Positions 22,406-34,800 of a stretch of 64,000 bases of DNA are shown here, one piece after another. Origin of the DNA: Carya illinoinensis (lineage: Eukaryota; Streptophyta; Magnoliopsida; Fagales; Juglandaceae); assembly GCF_018687715.1 (NCBI RefSeq), contig NC_056758.1:12147501-12211500 (forward strand), in the 5' to 3' direction. A program made the translations under genes and the position numbers. Below the pieces are notes generated by a model that was given only the letters and a program-made list of their open reading frames with translations, was not told where the DNA came from and ran no database searches. Each line of letters opens with the position of its first letter. Within the stretch, counting starts at the first letter, position 1.

Positions 22406-23849
22406 TCCTAACTTTTTATATAATTTAGGGCTTTTTTGATTTTTTGTGAACTAGAATTGGGCTTTGGTTGGAAACATGTGCAAAAGATTCTCTCCAACAC
22501 GGACTGGGGATTTGTAAAATCTGCACCAAACTTTTCAAAAACTAGATCAGTAAGTACATTATATTATTCTTATTTGATTTGGCAAGTGAATATCTCCTCC
22601 ATGATCTCCAATATTAAACTAAGGCAAGGATTTGTAAATTAAAGTAGTACTGGTCCCATTCTTTTTACACGATATATTAACTATGGCCATGCCTTTCCTT
22701 TTATCAATTCGGTGCTGTAGAGTCTCTTCCTGGTGGTTTCTGCTTTGGTGGGAGTGTATTTTCTTGTCTCTCTACAAGATTATCTGTTTTGATAACTTCA
22801 GTTTTTTCCCAAAAACTTACATACTTTGGAGAGCTCTCCATGATCCAAATTTAAGGGCCCCATTATTCCATCTCACTGTAACTCTTACATGGAGGAGGAA
22901 ATATTGCAAAAAGAAGCTCGGATTGATGAATATTTGCTGAAGGAAGATGCATCAGTTAAGGGGATGAATTGTCTACTAGTGATGTTACAGTCACTGAGAT
23001 TAAGTATTGGGTGATGGTATCTGTAATCGTGAATTGTATAAAAGCCATGCAGTTACTTTAAAAAAGAGTAGAGTCTATTGTTAAAAAATTAATTTCTTTT
23101 TATATGAAACATGATGGATTAAGGATTTTTATTAGGCCTAATAATTTTTTTAAATCCAATTTAACTTTTTTTATGAAACAAGTGGCCCATATTTAACGGG
23201 TAAATAGCTCAGAATTTATTTTAGAATCCCATAGATGTTTTTGCACTAGTTGGGCTTTTTTTCTTAAATGATTGGTTCTTGAAAATATAGGCAAGTCAAA
23301 GAATTTGGTTAAGCTCAGGGAGATTTCTAAAAGCCCCCAAATAGGCCCATGGACTTTCCACGGATCCAAGTGGAACCATATGACCCACCGTTTAACCTAC
23401 CACCCAAAAACCACGTGATCAAACCAAACCCGTTTCCTATAAACCAGACCCCATGCAAATGTCCCTCTCCTTCTGCACTAGGGTTGTCGCCCGTACATAT
23501 ATACCACATGACCATCACGCACACCAGCATCCCATTGCCCTTCACGGTTCCTCCGCTCAAGGTCACAACAGCACCACCTGCAACCACCTTCCAAAGCCAC
23601 GACAGCAACTAAACGTGAAGCTCCACCACAAACCGACTCGGCCCATCCCCTGTTTTTCCCTCACCGAACACAGCAAGCCAGCTCTCTAGCAAAGCAAGTC
23701 CCATGTAACGCCTCGTACTCGGAAGTTCAGGGAGTTAGTTCCTGTTACCTAAACCATCTCCCAATAATACAATATATATACTCCATGGATCGTAAGGAAA
23801 ACAACTCTACAACTCGCCAAAGCTCATTTAATAAATGTACATACTTCCA
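22406..23849. other. Non-coding spacer
   Basis: Several short frames on both strands (22436-22940 and 23327-23689), none with a recognisable domain. 23340-23700 is relatively C-rich and proline-biased in translation, which may be a gene or element relic. Confidence 0.35.
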
Positions 23850-25060
23850 CAACTGAGAACCCGTCCATGATGTCAGAATTTCGACCAATAAGTCTTTGCC
23901 AAATATCTTATAAGAACTACTTCAAAATTCTTGCTTTTGAGGTTTTCCACTCTCATGCCTGAATTGGTGTCTATAGGGTATTGTCAAGGCTGTCCATTAA
24001 GTAGACCATTCTTGCATCCAAACTACAGACATCGATTATTTTCATAACCAACTCAGCTGAATTAGATTTGGATGGCAATACACTTCTTTGCACACCCCAA
24101 AGTTTGTCACAGTGAGGACAATAGTTATCTGATGAAACTCCCTACAATGGAAGAGGCAAGGCAAGCTGTTATAACCATCCCTTTGGGCTCTGCACCTGGT
24201 TCTAATGCCTTTTCCTCCTCCTATACCTAGCATATTGTATCTATAGATCTTCAGGAGGCAATATCATGATTTTTCCAAGGTGCCCTTTTGGTTGAGTCCT
24301 TCAAACATTCCTTTATAGTCATGGTGCCAAAAACTGAGAACCCATCTATGCTGTCAGACTTTCTACCAATAAGTCTCTATCAAGTATCTTACAAAATCTG
24401 CTTCAAAATCCTTGCTTTGAGGCTATCTACTCTCATGCCTAAGTTGGTGTCCATGAAACAGGGTATCGTCAAGGTTGATATGGCAAAGAACCATTACTAA
24501 AGTATAGCTCTAGCTCATGAGTTCACATGTAGTTTGGGGAGGAAAGAAAGACGTAGCAATATTATTCAGAAGGTTGATATGGCAAAAGCCATTGATAGGG
24601 TGGATTGGAGCGTCCTCTCAAAAGTTCTAAAACTGCTTCCGGAACACAAAATTCTCAATTTTCCATAATGGCACCCATGCTGGATGTCTTCCCTCGAAGT
24701 ATTTGATGCGCTTCATTGCAGGCTGGCATGAAGATTCCTCGCCTTAGCTTGGTACACCATCGTCAGCAGTAAAAATATATGAGAAATCCTTCAATGGACA
24801 GCCTAAATGCTAGAAACATTTACCAGAAAGAGAGTCAGTGTGGCATGCTAAGGTGGGGAGAATAAGTTTCTGGTTTGAAAATTGGGAGGGAAATGGCTCA
24901 CTTGTGTACAAGGGCGCTATGCTGTCACTCATCTCCACCGCTTGATCAAGGATGTTTGTTCAACCTCGAGCTGGCCGTGCTCTACAAGGCTACATAAAAT
25001 AGGAAACCCAAAACTTATTCGCGAAGTATGCCTTACTCCAATGAAGCTTAAACTAGGAGA
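23850..25060 (+). pseudogene. LINE (non-LTR) reverse transcriptase, decayed
   Basis: Frame pieces give FIVMVPKTENPSMLSDFLPI, ISLYQVSYKICFKILALRLS and MPKLVSMKQG (24288-24500). These are followed by LAHEF..., VDMAKAIDRVDW (about 24505-24610) and KVGRISFWFENWEGNGSLV (about 24850-24905), the order seen in plant L1-type RT and the zone after it. The block at 23860-23960 repeats that at 24335-24440, so part is duplicated. There are many stops and frame changes, no endonuclease is seen, and both ends are unclear. Confidence 0.7.
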
Positions 25061-25634
25061 GGATAAAAGAATATGAAAGCTCAAACAAAATGGTAACTTT
25101 ACTACCACGTTCGCATGCATGGAGTCTACTAAGACAACCATCATTCCCGCTTTCATTTTCATCCCATACTAGGAACTCAGCCATCCCTTTCAAACTAGCA
25201 GTAACACCAATGGCGAAGCCAAAACTTAATTCAAAATTCTTTCCTCATATATATATATATATCACACGTTCACGGCCAATGTGAAGTTGCTTAACGAATA
25301 TCATTCATGATCAATTATAATTTTCTCTCTTCAACCAGAAATCTATTATTTTCATTCGAAATTATGATCAGAAAGAAGACCAATAAAGGAGTTGAAGGAA
25401 ATAAGAGATAAAAGTGCTGAAAAATCAAAAGTTGTTTGCTCTAGAAAATATATCTTTTGACTTCTAGAAACTTTTTGAGTTCAACTTTTAGTGAAAAACC
25501 TCTAGTTTTTGTTTAAGACCAATGCTAATTCTTTAGTTTTATAAAAAATCTCTCTGTATGTTTTTATTAAATTTTTGAAGGGACCTATGAATTATTTAAA
25601 TATGATATAGTTAGGGTCATTTTGAAATCTTATA
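25061..25634. other. Non-coding spacer
   Basis: No supported gene; short TA run at 25248-25261. It ends in the target site (atcttata) of the MITE that follows. Confidence 0.5.
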
Positions 25635-26020
25635 TAGGGGTGCTACCCGCACCATACGGTGCGGGGTAGCCCCCTCCCCGCACCCCGCCCCGCATGGTGC
25701 GGGGGTGGGGTTTTCCCATCCGCCCCGCTAGGCGGGGTGCGGAGCGAATATCCGCCCCGTCCCGCCTCGCTTTATTTTTCTTTTAAAAAATTACTACTTT
25801 TTTTTATATTTAAAAATTATTTCTAGATCCAAAAGTGATTAAAAATATATTTTTAGATCTAAATTGTAAATTTAAATTTTGTAAATATGACTATAATTTA
25901 AAAATTATGTAATTTTTAAATTTGCTAGTGCATATTTTATGTAAGTTGTAGTGTACTAGTTTTAAACTATATAGTTTTTAAATTTGTTAATGCATACTCT
26001 GTAAACAAATCTAACAAATT

Positions 26021-26054
<34 letters not shown>

Positions 26055-26298
26055 CACAATTTGTAAAATATAAAAATATATTTATATTTATATATATAAA
26101 CATATATTTGTACTTTTGAATATATATAAATATTTATATTTTTATATATAATATATATATGGGGGCGGGGCGGGGGAAATGCGGAGCTGGGTTGGGCCCT
26201 TCCCGCCCCCCGCCCCCGCTAGGGGGACTAGATGCCCCGCCCCCGCCCATGCCCAGCCATGGCGGGGGCGGGGTGCGGGGTCCCGCTGCCCACCTCTA
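25635..26298 (+). mobile_element. hAT-type MITE with G/C-rich ends and A/T core
   Basis: Starts TAGGGGTGCTACCCGC and ends GCTGCCCACCTCTA, so the termini are imperfect inverted repeats (TAGGGGTG / TAGAGGTG). The flanks are a perfect 8-bp duplication, atcttata at 25627-25634 and 26299-26306. TAGGGGTG-like ends and 8-bp target sites are hAT hallmarks. About 130 bases at each end are very GC-rich with self-pairing blocks (gcaccatacggtgc), while the middle is nearly all A/T. No transposase is coded. An inverted copy starts at 63495. Confidence 0.85.
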
Positions 26299-26306
26299 AT
26301 CTTATA

Positions 26307-29040
26307 GACTTATAAATAAGTTATTTAAAACTTTGGTAGAGGATAGGGGAGAGGGCTGGTTTTTGTTATATTTTGGATTAAGGGTTATTTTAAAAATTTT
26401 TGAGAATGATTACAAAGGCAGGATTAGGGTTTATTATTATTATTATTATTATTTAGAAATAATATTTATAATTTTAAAGTGTACAAGTTTCATGCATTCA
26501 TTATAAAAAAATAAATAAATCTGAGACTTATACAATGAAATTATTATTTTAATAATGAACTCCACTTTTATACAACAAAACTTTCCAAAAATAGATAAAT
26601 TGCCCGTCATGTTATAGCCTCTAGCACCCAGTTTAGCGAAAAAAATATGCTATTGAATTACTTCCTCTATGTATATATATGTATGTGAAACTAAATTGAT
26701 AACGGCCTCTTTTTACGTTCAAAATCTCATTCTAAACCTTAATCAACTTTAAATGCACCCAATCAATACCATTTAACCAACCAGCTTTTCTAAACAGAGA
26801 ATTAGATTCAGCATCAATACTTGCGAAAATCAACAGCTAGCCCACAATATTGCTGCATTATTATTCAAACCCCACCAATAACGTGATGAGAACGAGTTAA
26901 TTAGAAATTCCCAACCCAGTCTCTAAAAGTCCACCTTCCTCTTTGCTGACCAGGATTCCCAAATGAGCTTAATCCATACTGAACCGAACTCTGCCACAGT
27001 TTGGTCGAATCCATCTAGAATCAAACGTGTGTGGCTGTTTATAAGGAATAAGAGGCAATCACATATAACTACTTTATGAGGTAAAAATAGGCCACATAAC
27101 ATAATTTTGATGGTCAGATCCAAATAAATAATGTACATTATAGCATTTTGATAGTTTAAGATCTATATTATAAAGTAAATTTGAGAATGAAAAGTTTACT
27201 TTTAAAGAGGCTAAGGCTTCATTTATTTTTGCAGATAAAATGAGATGAATTAAGATAAAAGTTGAAAATTAAATAAAATATTATTAAAATATATATATTT
27301 TTAATATTATTATTATTTTAAGATTTGAAAAAGTTAAATTATTTATTTTATTTTATGTAAAAATTTAAAAAAATTGTAATAATTAAATGAGATGAGACGA
27401 AATGTATTGTTAAAACATATGCCTTTTGGTCAATGGTACTAGGTGCTATAAACTTTGTGGACAAGGTTTTTTTTTTTTTTTTTTGAGTGAGGAGATTGTT
27501 TTGAACCCGAAGATAAAACGGTATCGTGCAGGATTACGAGAATGCGTCGTCGTACGAAGAGTGAAGAAAAATGATGTGATTTGGTTAGCATTAGTGAAGC
27601 TGTGCGTTTTGAGCTTTAAGTGTTGCGTTTCATATGTTGTCATTCGGTCATTACTATTTCAGTCATTTTAGTTATTTTTCGTTTCTATTAGAGGGTTGTG
27701 GCTGTAGGAATCTGGGGGTATAACCGTATAAGTCAGAGAAGGGACTGGAATGAGGCATCATTTGGAAAATTATCAATAGCTTTGATCTGTAGGGAGGTTG
27801 GGTTCCCTTGAAGAATCCCTTGCCAATATAAGTGTCTCTATTTAGCATTTTTACAAACACCTTTCAGCCATCTCTTATTTCCATTACAGCGTCAGCACCC
27901 ATTGTTACAGCTCCATTCATTTCCTTAGTTACATCACAGCAATTTACAACAGGGTTCTAACATAAATAGGAATGAAAGTTATCTTAAGAAAAACTATATT
28001 ATTACGTGCCTTTAAAGCAAAAATTCAATTTCGTTTCCAACAGCGTGTAACGTTCAAAAGTTGGGATATCGTCTGCTAATTAATTAAACAAACCCCAAAC
28101 TCTATAATTAATATGATTTTCTAAGTTTCGCCTTTATTTTACATTTCTTTGTGTCCACCTCACATTATCTTCTCGTCTAGTAAATATTCATAGGGTACCT
28201 TTGTTATTAAAGAAACCATTAACTTTTCCTCTTTATTAACATTCATTTGTATGCTTTCATGATTGGTCTGAATGTTCAAAAGTTATCCAAAAAAGGAAGA
28301 AAAACATTTATTTATGGCCGCCTCACGTGTCCTTTGACAATAACACGAACATATAGCCGCCTCACATAATTATCTTCCTGACCATGTCCACCTTAGCTCC
28401 AGCAGATGCGACAGATCATAAAAAAGTTTTGTTCTTTTCCTCTTTATTGCCATTTATTTATTTGTGTTCTTGTCTTGCACGAATCTTCAAACATGATGAA
28501 TACGTAGTCTCTGTTGGGGTTGTTGAAAGGATTGGTATTCAACTTCTAATTATAAGGTAAAATTTCATGTTTTGAACTGATTTTTAAGATTGAGATAGCT
28601 TTAAAGACTACTTGATATTGGTATTAGAATTTAGGTTTATTAACTTCAGTCTAATAGTTTACAGGAGAAATGAATTGTTATTGCTTTAACCCAAAACTCG
28701 ATATGTGAGAGAAAGATTATTAAGATTATCCCATATTATTTATGAAAAAAATTGATAATCAATTTATAAATACGAAGAAAAATCTCAACTCTTAAAATTA
28801 ATTTTTGGAGTTGAGAGAGAGGCGTATGGTCACATAACAATCCCTACTACTATAAAAACATTATTGTTTGTTTGGTTCTTAATCTTTTCTCAACTTGAAC
28901 ATGATCTGAATAAATAAGTAAATAAATCTTATGAATTAGAAAAATATTGGGAAGGCTTGGAGTATATATATATGTGCACGGTGGTGTCATTATCTTAAGC
29001 TGCAGCAGCACCCCCAATAAGTTGAACTCGATTATTAATA
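26307..29040. other. Non-coding spacer
   Basis: No supported gene. About 27225-27420 is a copy of a dispersed A/T-rich repeat ending in atgagatgagacg; a related copy is at 63165-63310. There is a poly-T run at 27467-27484 and a short TTA array at 26431-26452. Confidence 0.45.
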
Positions 29041-29392
29041 GTCAAAAAACAGCTAAAACATTAGAATATAATATATGATATGTTGGTGATAGACATCCCT
29101 CTTTAATCATGATGTAGATATGCCATATTCCTTTATGTATATCCGACACTTTAAGAAAAACTAATGAAATTGCTCTGCAAGAATATGTAAAGTATGATAG
29201 CCTCAATTTATGACCAGGAAGTTGCCCAGCTTGACCCTTTGTAAACCACGTTCCTTGCACCAATTAAGTTTCTGTCACACCACAATATTTCGGACTGCTT
29301 TATATTTTAAGGGTGTTTACGTGATTATCCTGCTAACCTCCTCCCTATAAATTCAAGCATTCTCGAGTCATACAACTCAAAACACAAACACA
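29041..29392 (+). promoter_or_regulatory. Promoter of PR-4 gene 1
   Basis: TATAAAT at 29346-29352 lies about 45 bases before the ATG, leaving a short leader. The region is homologous to 47230-47781 upstream of gene 2 (shared blocks: catgatgt...attccttta, gcctcaattta, gttgccca, cttgacc, cctccctataaattcaagca). One W-box core TTGACC is at 29231-29236. The second W-box of gene 2 is altered here to TATGACC (about 29210). Confidence 0.65.
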
Positions 29393-30478
29393 ATGGACAG
29401 GATTAACGTATGTTTGATGATCTTCTCTCTCTGCCTGCTTGCTGCTGCCGCTGCCCAACAGTGTGGAAGACAAGCCGGTGGCCGAACATGTCCCAACAAT
29501 CTTTGTTGTAGCCAGTTTGGTTATTGTGGGACAACTGATGACTATTGCTCACCCTCCAAAAACTGTCAGAGCAATTGTCAATCCGGTGGCGGTGGTGGCG
29601 GGAGTGGAGGTGAGAGTGCCTCTAATGTGAGAGCAACGTACCACTTCTACAATCCTGAGCAGAATGGTTGGAACTATAACGCTGTTAGTGCATATTGCTC
29701 AACATGGGATGCCAACAAGCCGTTGGCATGGCGCAAGAAGTATGGTTGGACTGCCTTTTGTGGACCGGTTGGGCCTCGTGGGCAAGCCGCTTGTGGCAAG
29801 TGCCTGAGGGTAAGCACCAAAAATAACTTTAAACAAGTTGCTCCGCTATTTTTTTTTTTTTTTCTTTTTATTTTTCTAGAAAGTGATTTTTGGTTTGCAC
29901 CTTTCGATTTCAGTTGAAGATTAGAACTTTATTTTATTTTTCTAGAAAGATTGGAATCTGTTCCTTTTTTTTTTTCAAGTACAAACTTGAGAGTTTTGCC
30001 GAATTGCCTTTTGGGTACGAATAACTGAACATTTGCTTAAGGGTAGCAAGATATTCTCTCTGTTTTGTCCCTAAATACTTAACGAGGACATGTGAGATTT
30101 TTTATTTTTTCAAAAAATAAATAAAAAAGGATAGAAAGACAGGGATGATTAATATGAAATTGCTTCATTTTATAGTATTTTTAAATGATTTTTTTCCCAG
30201 GAAAAAGAAAAAAAGGGAAATATATGATTGAAATGATATCACCATATGATTGAAATGCATCACATGTTTCTTTGCAGGTTACAAACAGCAGGACAGGAGC
30301 ACAGACAACAGTGAGAATTGTAGATCAATGCAGCAATGGAGGTCTAGATTTGGATGCAGGAGTGTTTACTAAACTAGACACTGATGGAAGAGGATATGCC
30401 CAAGGCCACCTTATGGTTAACTACCAGTTTGTGAACTGCGGAAATTCGTTGGTTGAATCACTATTCAATTTGTTTTGA
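29393..30478 (+). CDS. Hevein-like PR-4 protein (chitin-binding + barwin), gene 1
   Basis: Two exons, 29393-29809 and 30278-30478 (GT-AG, intron 468 bp), predict 205 residues. A hydrophobic signal peptide (about 1-21, ending AAAAA) is followed by a hevein domain with eight Cys (QQCGRQAGG...CCSQFGYCG...DDYCS). A Gly/Ser hinge and a barwin domain with six Cys follow ([11 protein letters not shown]...YCSTWDA...FCGPVGP...CGKCLR | ...IVDQCSNGG...FVNCG). Class I PR-4 proteins bind chitin, inhibit fungi and often have RNase activity. They are secreted or vacuolar. The C-terminal tail [12 protein letters not shown] beyond the last barwin Cys resembles a vacuolar sorting extension and is absent from gene 2. 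It looks intact. Confidence 0.93.
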
Positions 30479-30524
30479 TGTACAAGCATGATCATTCCAG
30501 ATAACCAAATCATTTCTGACATTA

Positions 30525-30530
30525 AATAAA
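30525..30530 (+). terminator. Poly(A) signal of PR-4 gene 1
   Basis: AATAAA about 47 bases after the stop codon, followed by T-rich sequence (30570-30590). Confidence 0.55.
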
Positions 30531-31521
30531 GATTGCTATGTCAGAGAGAGCAATCTGCACTTGACCTCTCTTTTTGGTTTTTTTTTTTACTACTTCCCAC
30601 TTTTAAATGAAATTCATGCATAGATATGGTGCATTCCGCCATGGTCACTGGACCTGTTGACATGGCAAATTCTTACACATCAGCCCTATTGTGGCACAGA
30701 TCACACTCCTTGATACGCATGTCCAATGTGTCATGACTGGCAAGAGTGAATCATATGCAAGGAGCTCTACGATTTCGCGGCTACACTCGGGGGACGAACT
30801 CAATGAATAGTGACCATCTCAACTTAAAGTTCTATAGACTATTGACTTATAAGGATGACTTTAATGGTAACCGATTCTTTTTGGCTTTTTGACCAAGAAA
30901 GCACGAGATTAGACCAATCTGTTAGCACTATTTTGGGTCTTTGTTTGAGTCCCTCTTCCTCCACAGTTTATATCCTACCTCTATTTATATGAGAAGACAT
31001 TCTTCTACAAAAAAGATAACAGTTCTGTTAATTCAAACACATTTTCACAAATGGTTCCTCTAACCCAAAAGTAACTTAATTTTCCTTTGCGTTATGTGCT
31101 AAACTTGTCCCTGTAGATTGTTTTAGAATTAAATTACTATAAGTGCTTTTAAATTCAAATTTTACCCTCTACTTTTAAAATTTAGTACCTTACTTACAGA
31201 CACTTTCGGACCCAAAGCTAACGTGTCATCTTCCTTGGACGACTTCTTTCTTCATCTATACATCACGTGATTTTAATACTAATTTGCCAATGGGCTCCAC
31301 CTTCTACACCCATTAAAGAGAATCAGTACCGCTAGCATTAAGTTGATGTACCTCACGCGGCCTCTCACGTACTATTTTAAAGCTTTGGTTTTGGGCTAGC
31401 ATTAAAGAAATAATATCGCTCGTCTTCTTCTTTCTTCTTCGCCACCATGGTACACGACAAGGACCACGATATCTTTCTTGGGGGAAGACGGGCTGCCGCG
31501 GAGTAGCGTGTCACTATCGAG
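30531..31521. other. Non-coding spacer
   Basis: PR-4 gene 1 downstream flank, no supported gene. The short stretch 31440-31515 (gccaccatggtacacg...) has a Kozak-like ATG and balanced composition but is cut off by the copia LTR. It may be an old exon edge or chance. Confidence 0.4.
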
Positions 31522-31526
31522 TGGAG

Positions 31527-31776
31527 TGATAAGGATAAGACCAGTTCAGATTCAAAACTTCAAATGACAGCAACAACTTTGAGTTCAACTTCATCCTAAG
31601 GTCTTTGGATACCGTCGTCCCAAGCTCAAATTTATAGGAGATAACGTTATCACTTTTTGAATATTTAAATCCTGTAACTAATTCTATCTTGTAAACAATT
31701 TACTATATATATATATATAACCTCTCGGCAGCCATTCAAGGCAGAGAGCAAACCCAAAAATTCATCCTCTGTTTGA
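31527..31776 (+). repeat. 5' LTR of Ale-like copia
   Basis: Begins TGATAAGGATAAG and ends CTCTGTTTGA. Contains a TA run (31703-31720) that probably includes the TATA zone. Confidence 0.93.
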
Positions 31777-31790
31777 TGGTATCAAGAGCC
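31777..31790 (+). promoter_or_regulatory. Primer-binding site, tRNA-Met type
   Basis: TGGTATCAAGAGCC directly follows the LTR: the usual initiator tRNA-Met site with one extra A. Confidence 0.85.
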
Positions 31791-31806
31791 AACGTGACTC
31801 ACACCA

Positions 31807-34800
31807 ATGGCATCCTCTTCCCTTTTTTCTATCACACCCGTTACTCCTCCTAGCATTCAAAGCTTGGTCACTATCAAGCTCAGCAGTGAAAACTACCTAT
31901 TGTGGAGAGCTCAAATAATGCCATACCTTAGAGGCCAACGTCTTTTTGGCTACGTCAATGGGAGTTGTTTTCAACCCTCCCAACATATCCCAAACCTAGA
32001 GGCTGATAAGTCAACTACAGCTCCTCGTCTGCTTCTTAATCCAGAATTTTCTCACTGGTTTGATCAAGACCAGATTGTCTTGAGTATTTTCATGTCATCT
32101 TTATCCGAAAGCATTCTTGCCAAAGTAATTGGAGTTACCACGTCTCAGGAGGTCTGGTCTGCACTTGAAAAAATGTATTCCTCTCACTCTCGAGCCCGCC
32201 TCTCAACAACTAGGCGTCAACTTTCTACTGTCACAAAGGGTGGCATGTCCATCTCAGATTATTTCCAGACTGTGAAGTCTCTTGCTGACACTCTTGCAGC
32301 CATCGGACATCCACTTCCTGACACAGAGATTGTCTCCTATATGTTTGGTGGTCTAGACTCTTCCTATGATCCCATTGTTATGTCCATTCAAACAAGAGAG
32401 GATCCAATGGAACTTGAAGATATATTTGGGCATCTTCTCAATTTTGAGTTGTGTTTACAGCAACATACTCAAGTCGTTGAAGCTACTATCGGCTCTGCTA
32501 ATGTTGCAACCCGCACTGATCACTCTCGTGGTCCTCATGGTAAGACTCAATACTCAAATCGTGCTTCATCTTACTCAGGTTCACATGGTCGTGGCAGGGG
32601 CCGAGGCGGTCGTCATGGTTCTTCTGGTGGTAATCATCCCATGTGCCAGATCTGCGGCAAAGTTGGCCATCTCACCATCAAGTGTTTCCACCGCTTTGAT
32701 CAGGCCTATCAAATCATGCCAAACAACATGTCTGCATTTTTTACATCCCAACAAGCTCCAGCTGATACCAATTGGTATCCCGATACCCGTTCCACCAATC
32801 ATCTTACTAATGATCTTCAGAACTTGAATCTTCATGCTGAGACTTATGCTGGTTCGGATCAAATTCAAGTGGGCGATGGGGCAAGTTTAGCTATTGCTCA
32901 CATTGGTTCATCTGAAATTAAATCCTCACAATTTGCTTTTAACCTTCGCAATATTTTACATGTCCCACATTCAAAAGAACCTCATTTCTGTTAGCCAATT
33001 TACCAAAGACAATAATGTATTTGTTGAATTTCACTCATCTCATTTTTTTGTGAAGGATGAGGTCACGAAGAAGGTTCTTCTGCAAGGCACGCCTAAAGAT
33101 GGACTCTATCCATTTCCCTCCTCCATCTCAACTTCGTCACCATCTCAATCTTTTTTCAGTCAGCGTGTCTCTTTGGAAGTCTGGCATTGTCGTTTGGGAC
33201 ATCCCACCTATCAAACAGTAAAGCATCTTGTTTCTAAATTTTCGCTTCCAGTCTCTTCAAATAAAATACCAAGTGTTTGTTCAGCATGTCAACAAGGGAA
33301 AAGTCATCGTCTTCCCTTCTCAGTTTCCCAGTCTATTTCAAATTATCCCCTAGACTTAATTTTTTCTGATGTATGGGGTCCATCTCCTATTTTATCTACC
33401 AAAGGCAATAAATATTATGTTTCTTTTGTTGATCATTTCAGCAAATTTATTTGGCTCTATCCCCTTGCTAATAAATCCGACGTCTTAACTATTTTTACTC
33501 AATTTCAAAAAATGGTTGAACGTTAATTTAGTCGCCAAATAAAATGTGTTCAAACAGACTGGGGTGGTGAATTTCAAACACTTAATCAGTATTTTCGCCA
33601 AGTGGGAGTCCAACATCGTGTTTCTTGTCCTCACACCTCTCAACAAAATGGCTCTGTTGAGAGAAAACATCGTCATATTGTTGAAATGGGTTTATCTTTA
33701 TTATCCCAAAGTTCTACTCCTCATTGTTTTTGGGATGATGTTTTCCTCATGGCAAATTATCTCATTAATCATCTCCCAACTGCTCCTCTCGGCATCTCCC
33801 CATTTGAAAAATTATTTAACAAAGCACCCGATTTTTCTACCATGAAGATTTTCGGTTGTGCTTGTTATCCTTACCTTCGACCCTTTAACAAACACAAGTT
33901 GGATTTTAGGTCCAAAAAATGTGTCTTCATAGGCATCTGTAATCTCCACAAAGGTTACAAACGCCTTGATCCTGAGTCTGGCAGAGTGTTTGTGTCTCGA
34001 CATGTCATTTTTGATGAATCGGTGTTTCCGTTTTCATCACCAACGTCTTCCTCTGTTCATGCCGAAACTCCTTCTAAGCGTCGTCTACACTACTGCCATT
34101 GTCCCTCATTCATCCCCCCACGTTACGGCATCACATACAGAACCGACAACTACGTCAGCATCTTCCTTATCTTTTTTCTCCTACTGCGTCAACTGCATCT
34201 CCTTCCCTGTTTTCGTCATCTCCATCATCGAGAATCTCTCCAGTAGTTCCTGATCCATCCGACGCTGCCTTGCCGTCTGAACCTCTTCCATCTCGTTCTC
34301 ACCCGATGACCACCCGCTTCCAGAATAATATTGTGAAGCCCAAGCAATTTTTTGATGGCACTACCCGGTATCCTCTGCCCACTACTCTCCTTGTTATTTC
34401 CACCATAACCACTGATCCCACATGTTACTCTGAAGCTCAAAAATTCTCAGAATGGCGTGAGGCCATGGATGTAGAATTTTCTGCTCTCATGAAGCAAGGT
34501 ACGTGGTCTTTAGTCCCTTATAAAGCTGGCATGAACCTGGTTGGCAACAAATAGGTTTACAAAACAAAACTCACCTCTGATGGTACTCGTGAATGAAGGA
34601 AGGCCCGTCTAGTGGCAAAGGGCTATCATTAACAGTAAGGGTTAGACCATGATGACACTTTCAGTCCAGTCATTAAGCCTACAACCATTCGGCTTGTTCT
34701 CAGTCATGCCGTATCCAACAAATGGTCTGTTCGTCAGATTGACATCAGTAATGCTTTTTTCCATGGTTTTCTCTCTGAAGTTGTACATATGCAACAACCA

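Noticed and set aside
23327..23689. Overlapping Pro/Gly-rich frames
   Set aside because: Both strands are open because of C-rich composition; no domain and no matching neighbour.
29439..29630. Alternative frame inside PR-4 gene 1 exon 1
   Set aside because: Shadow of the hevein frame, whose Cys spacing, signal peptide and splice site are all consistent.
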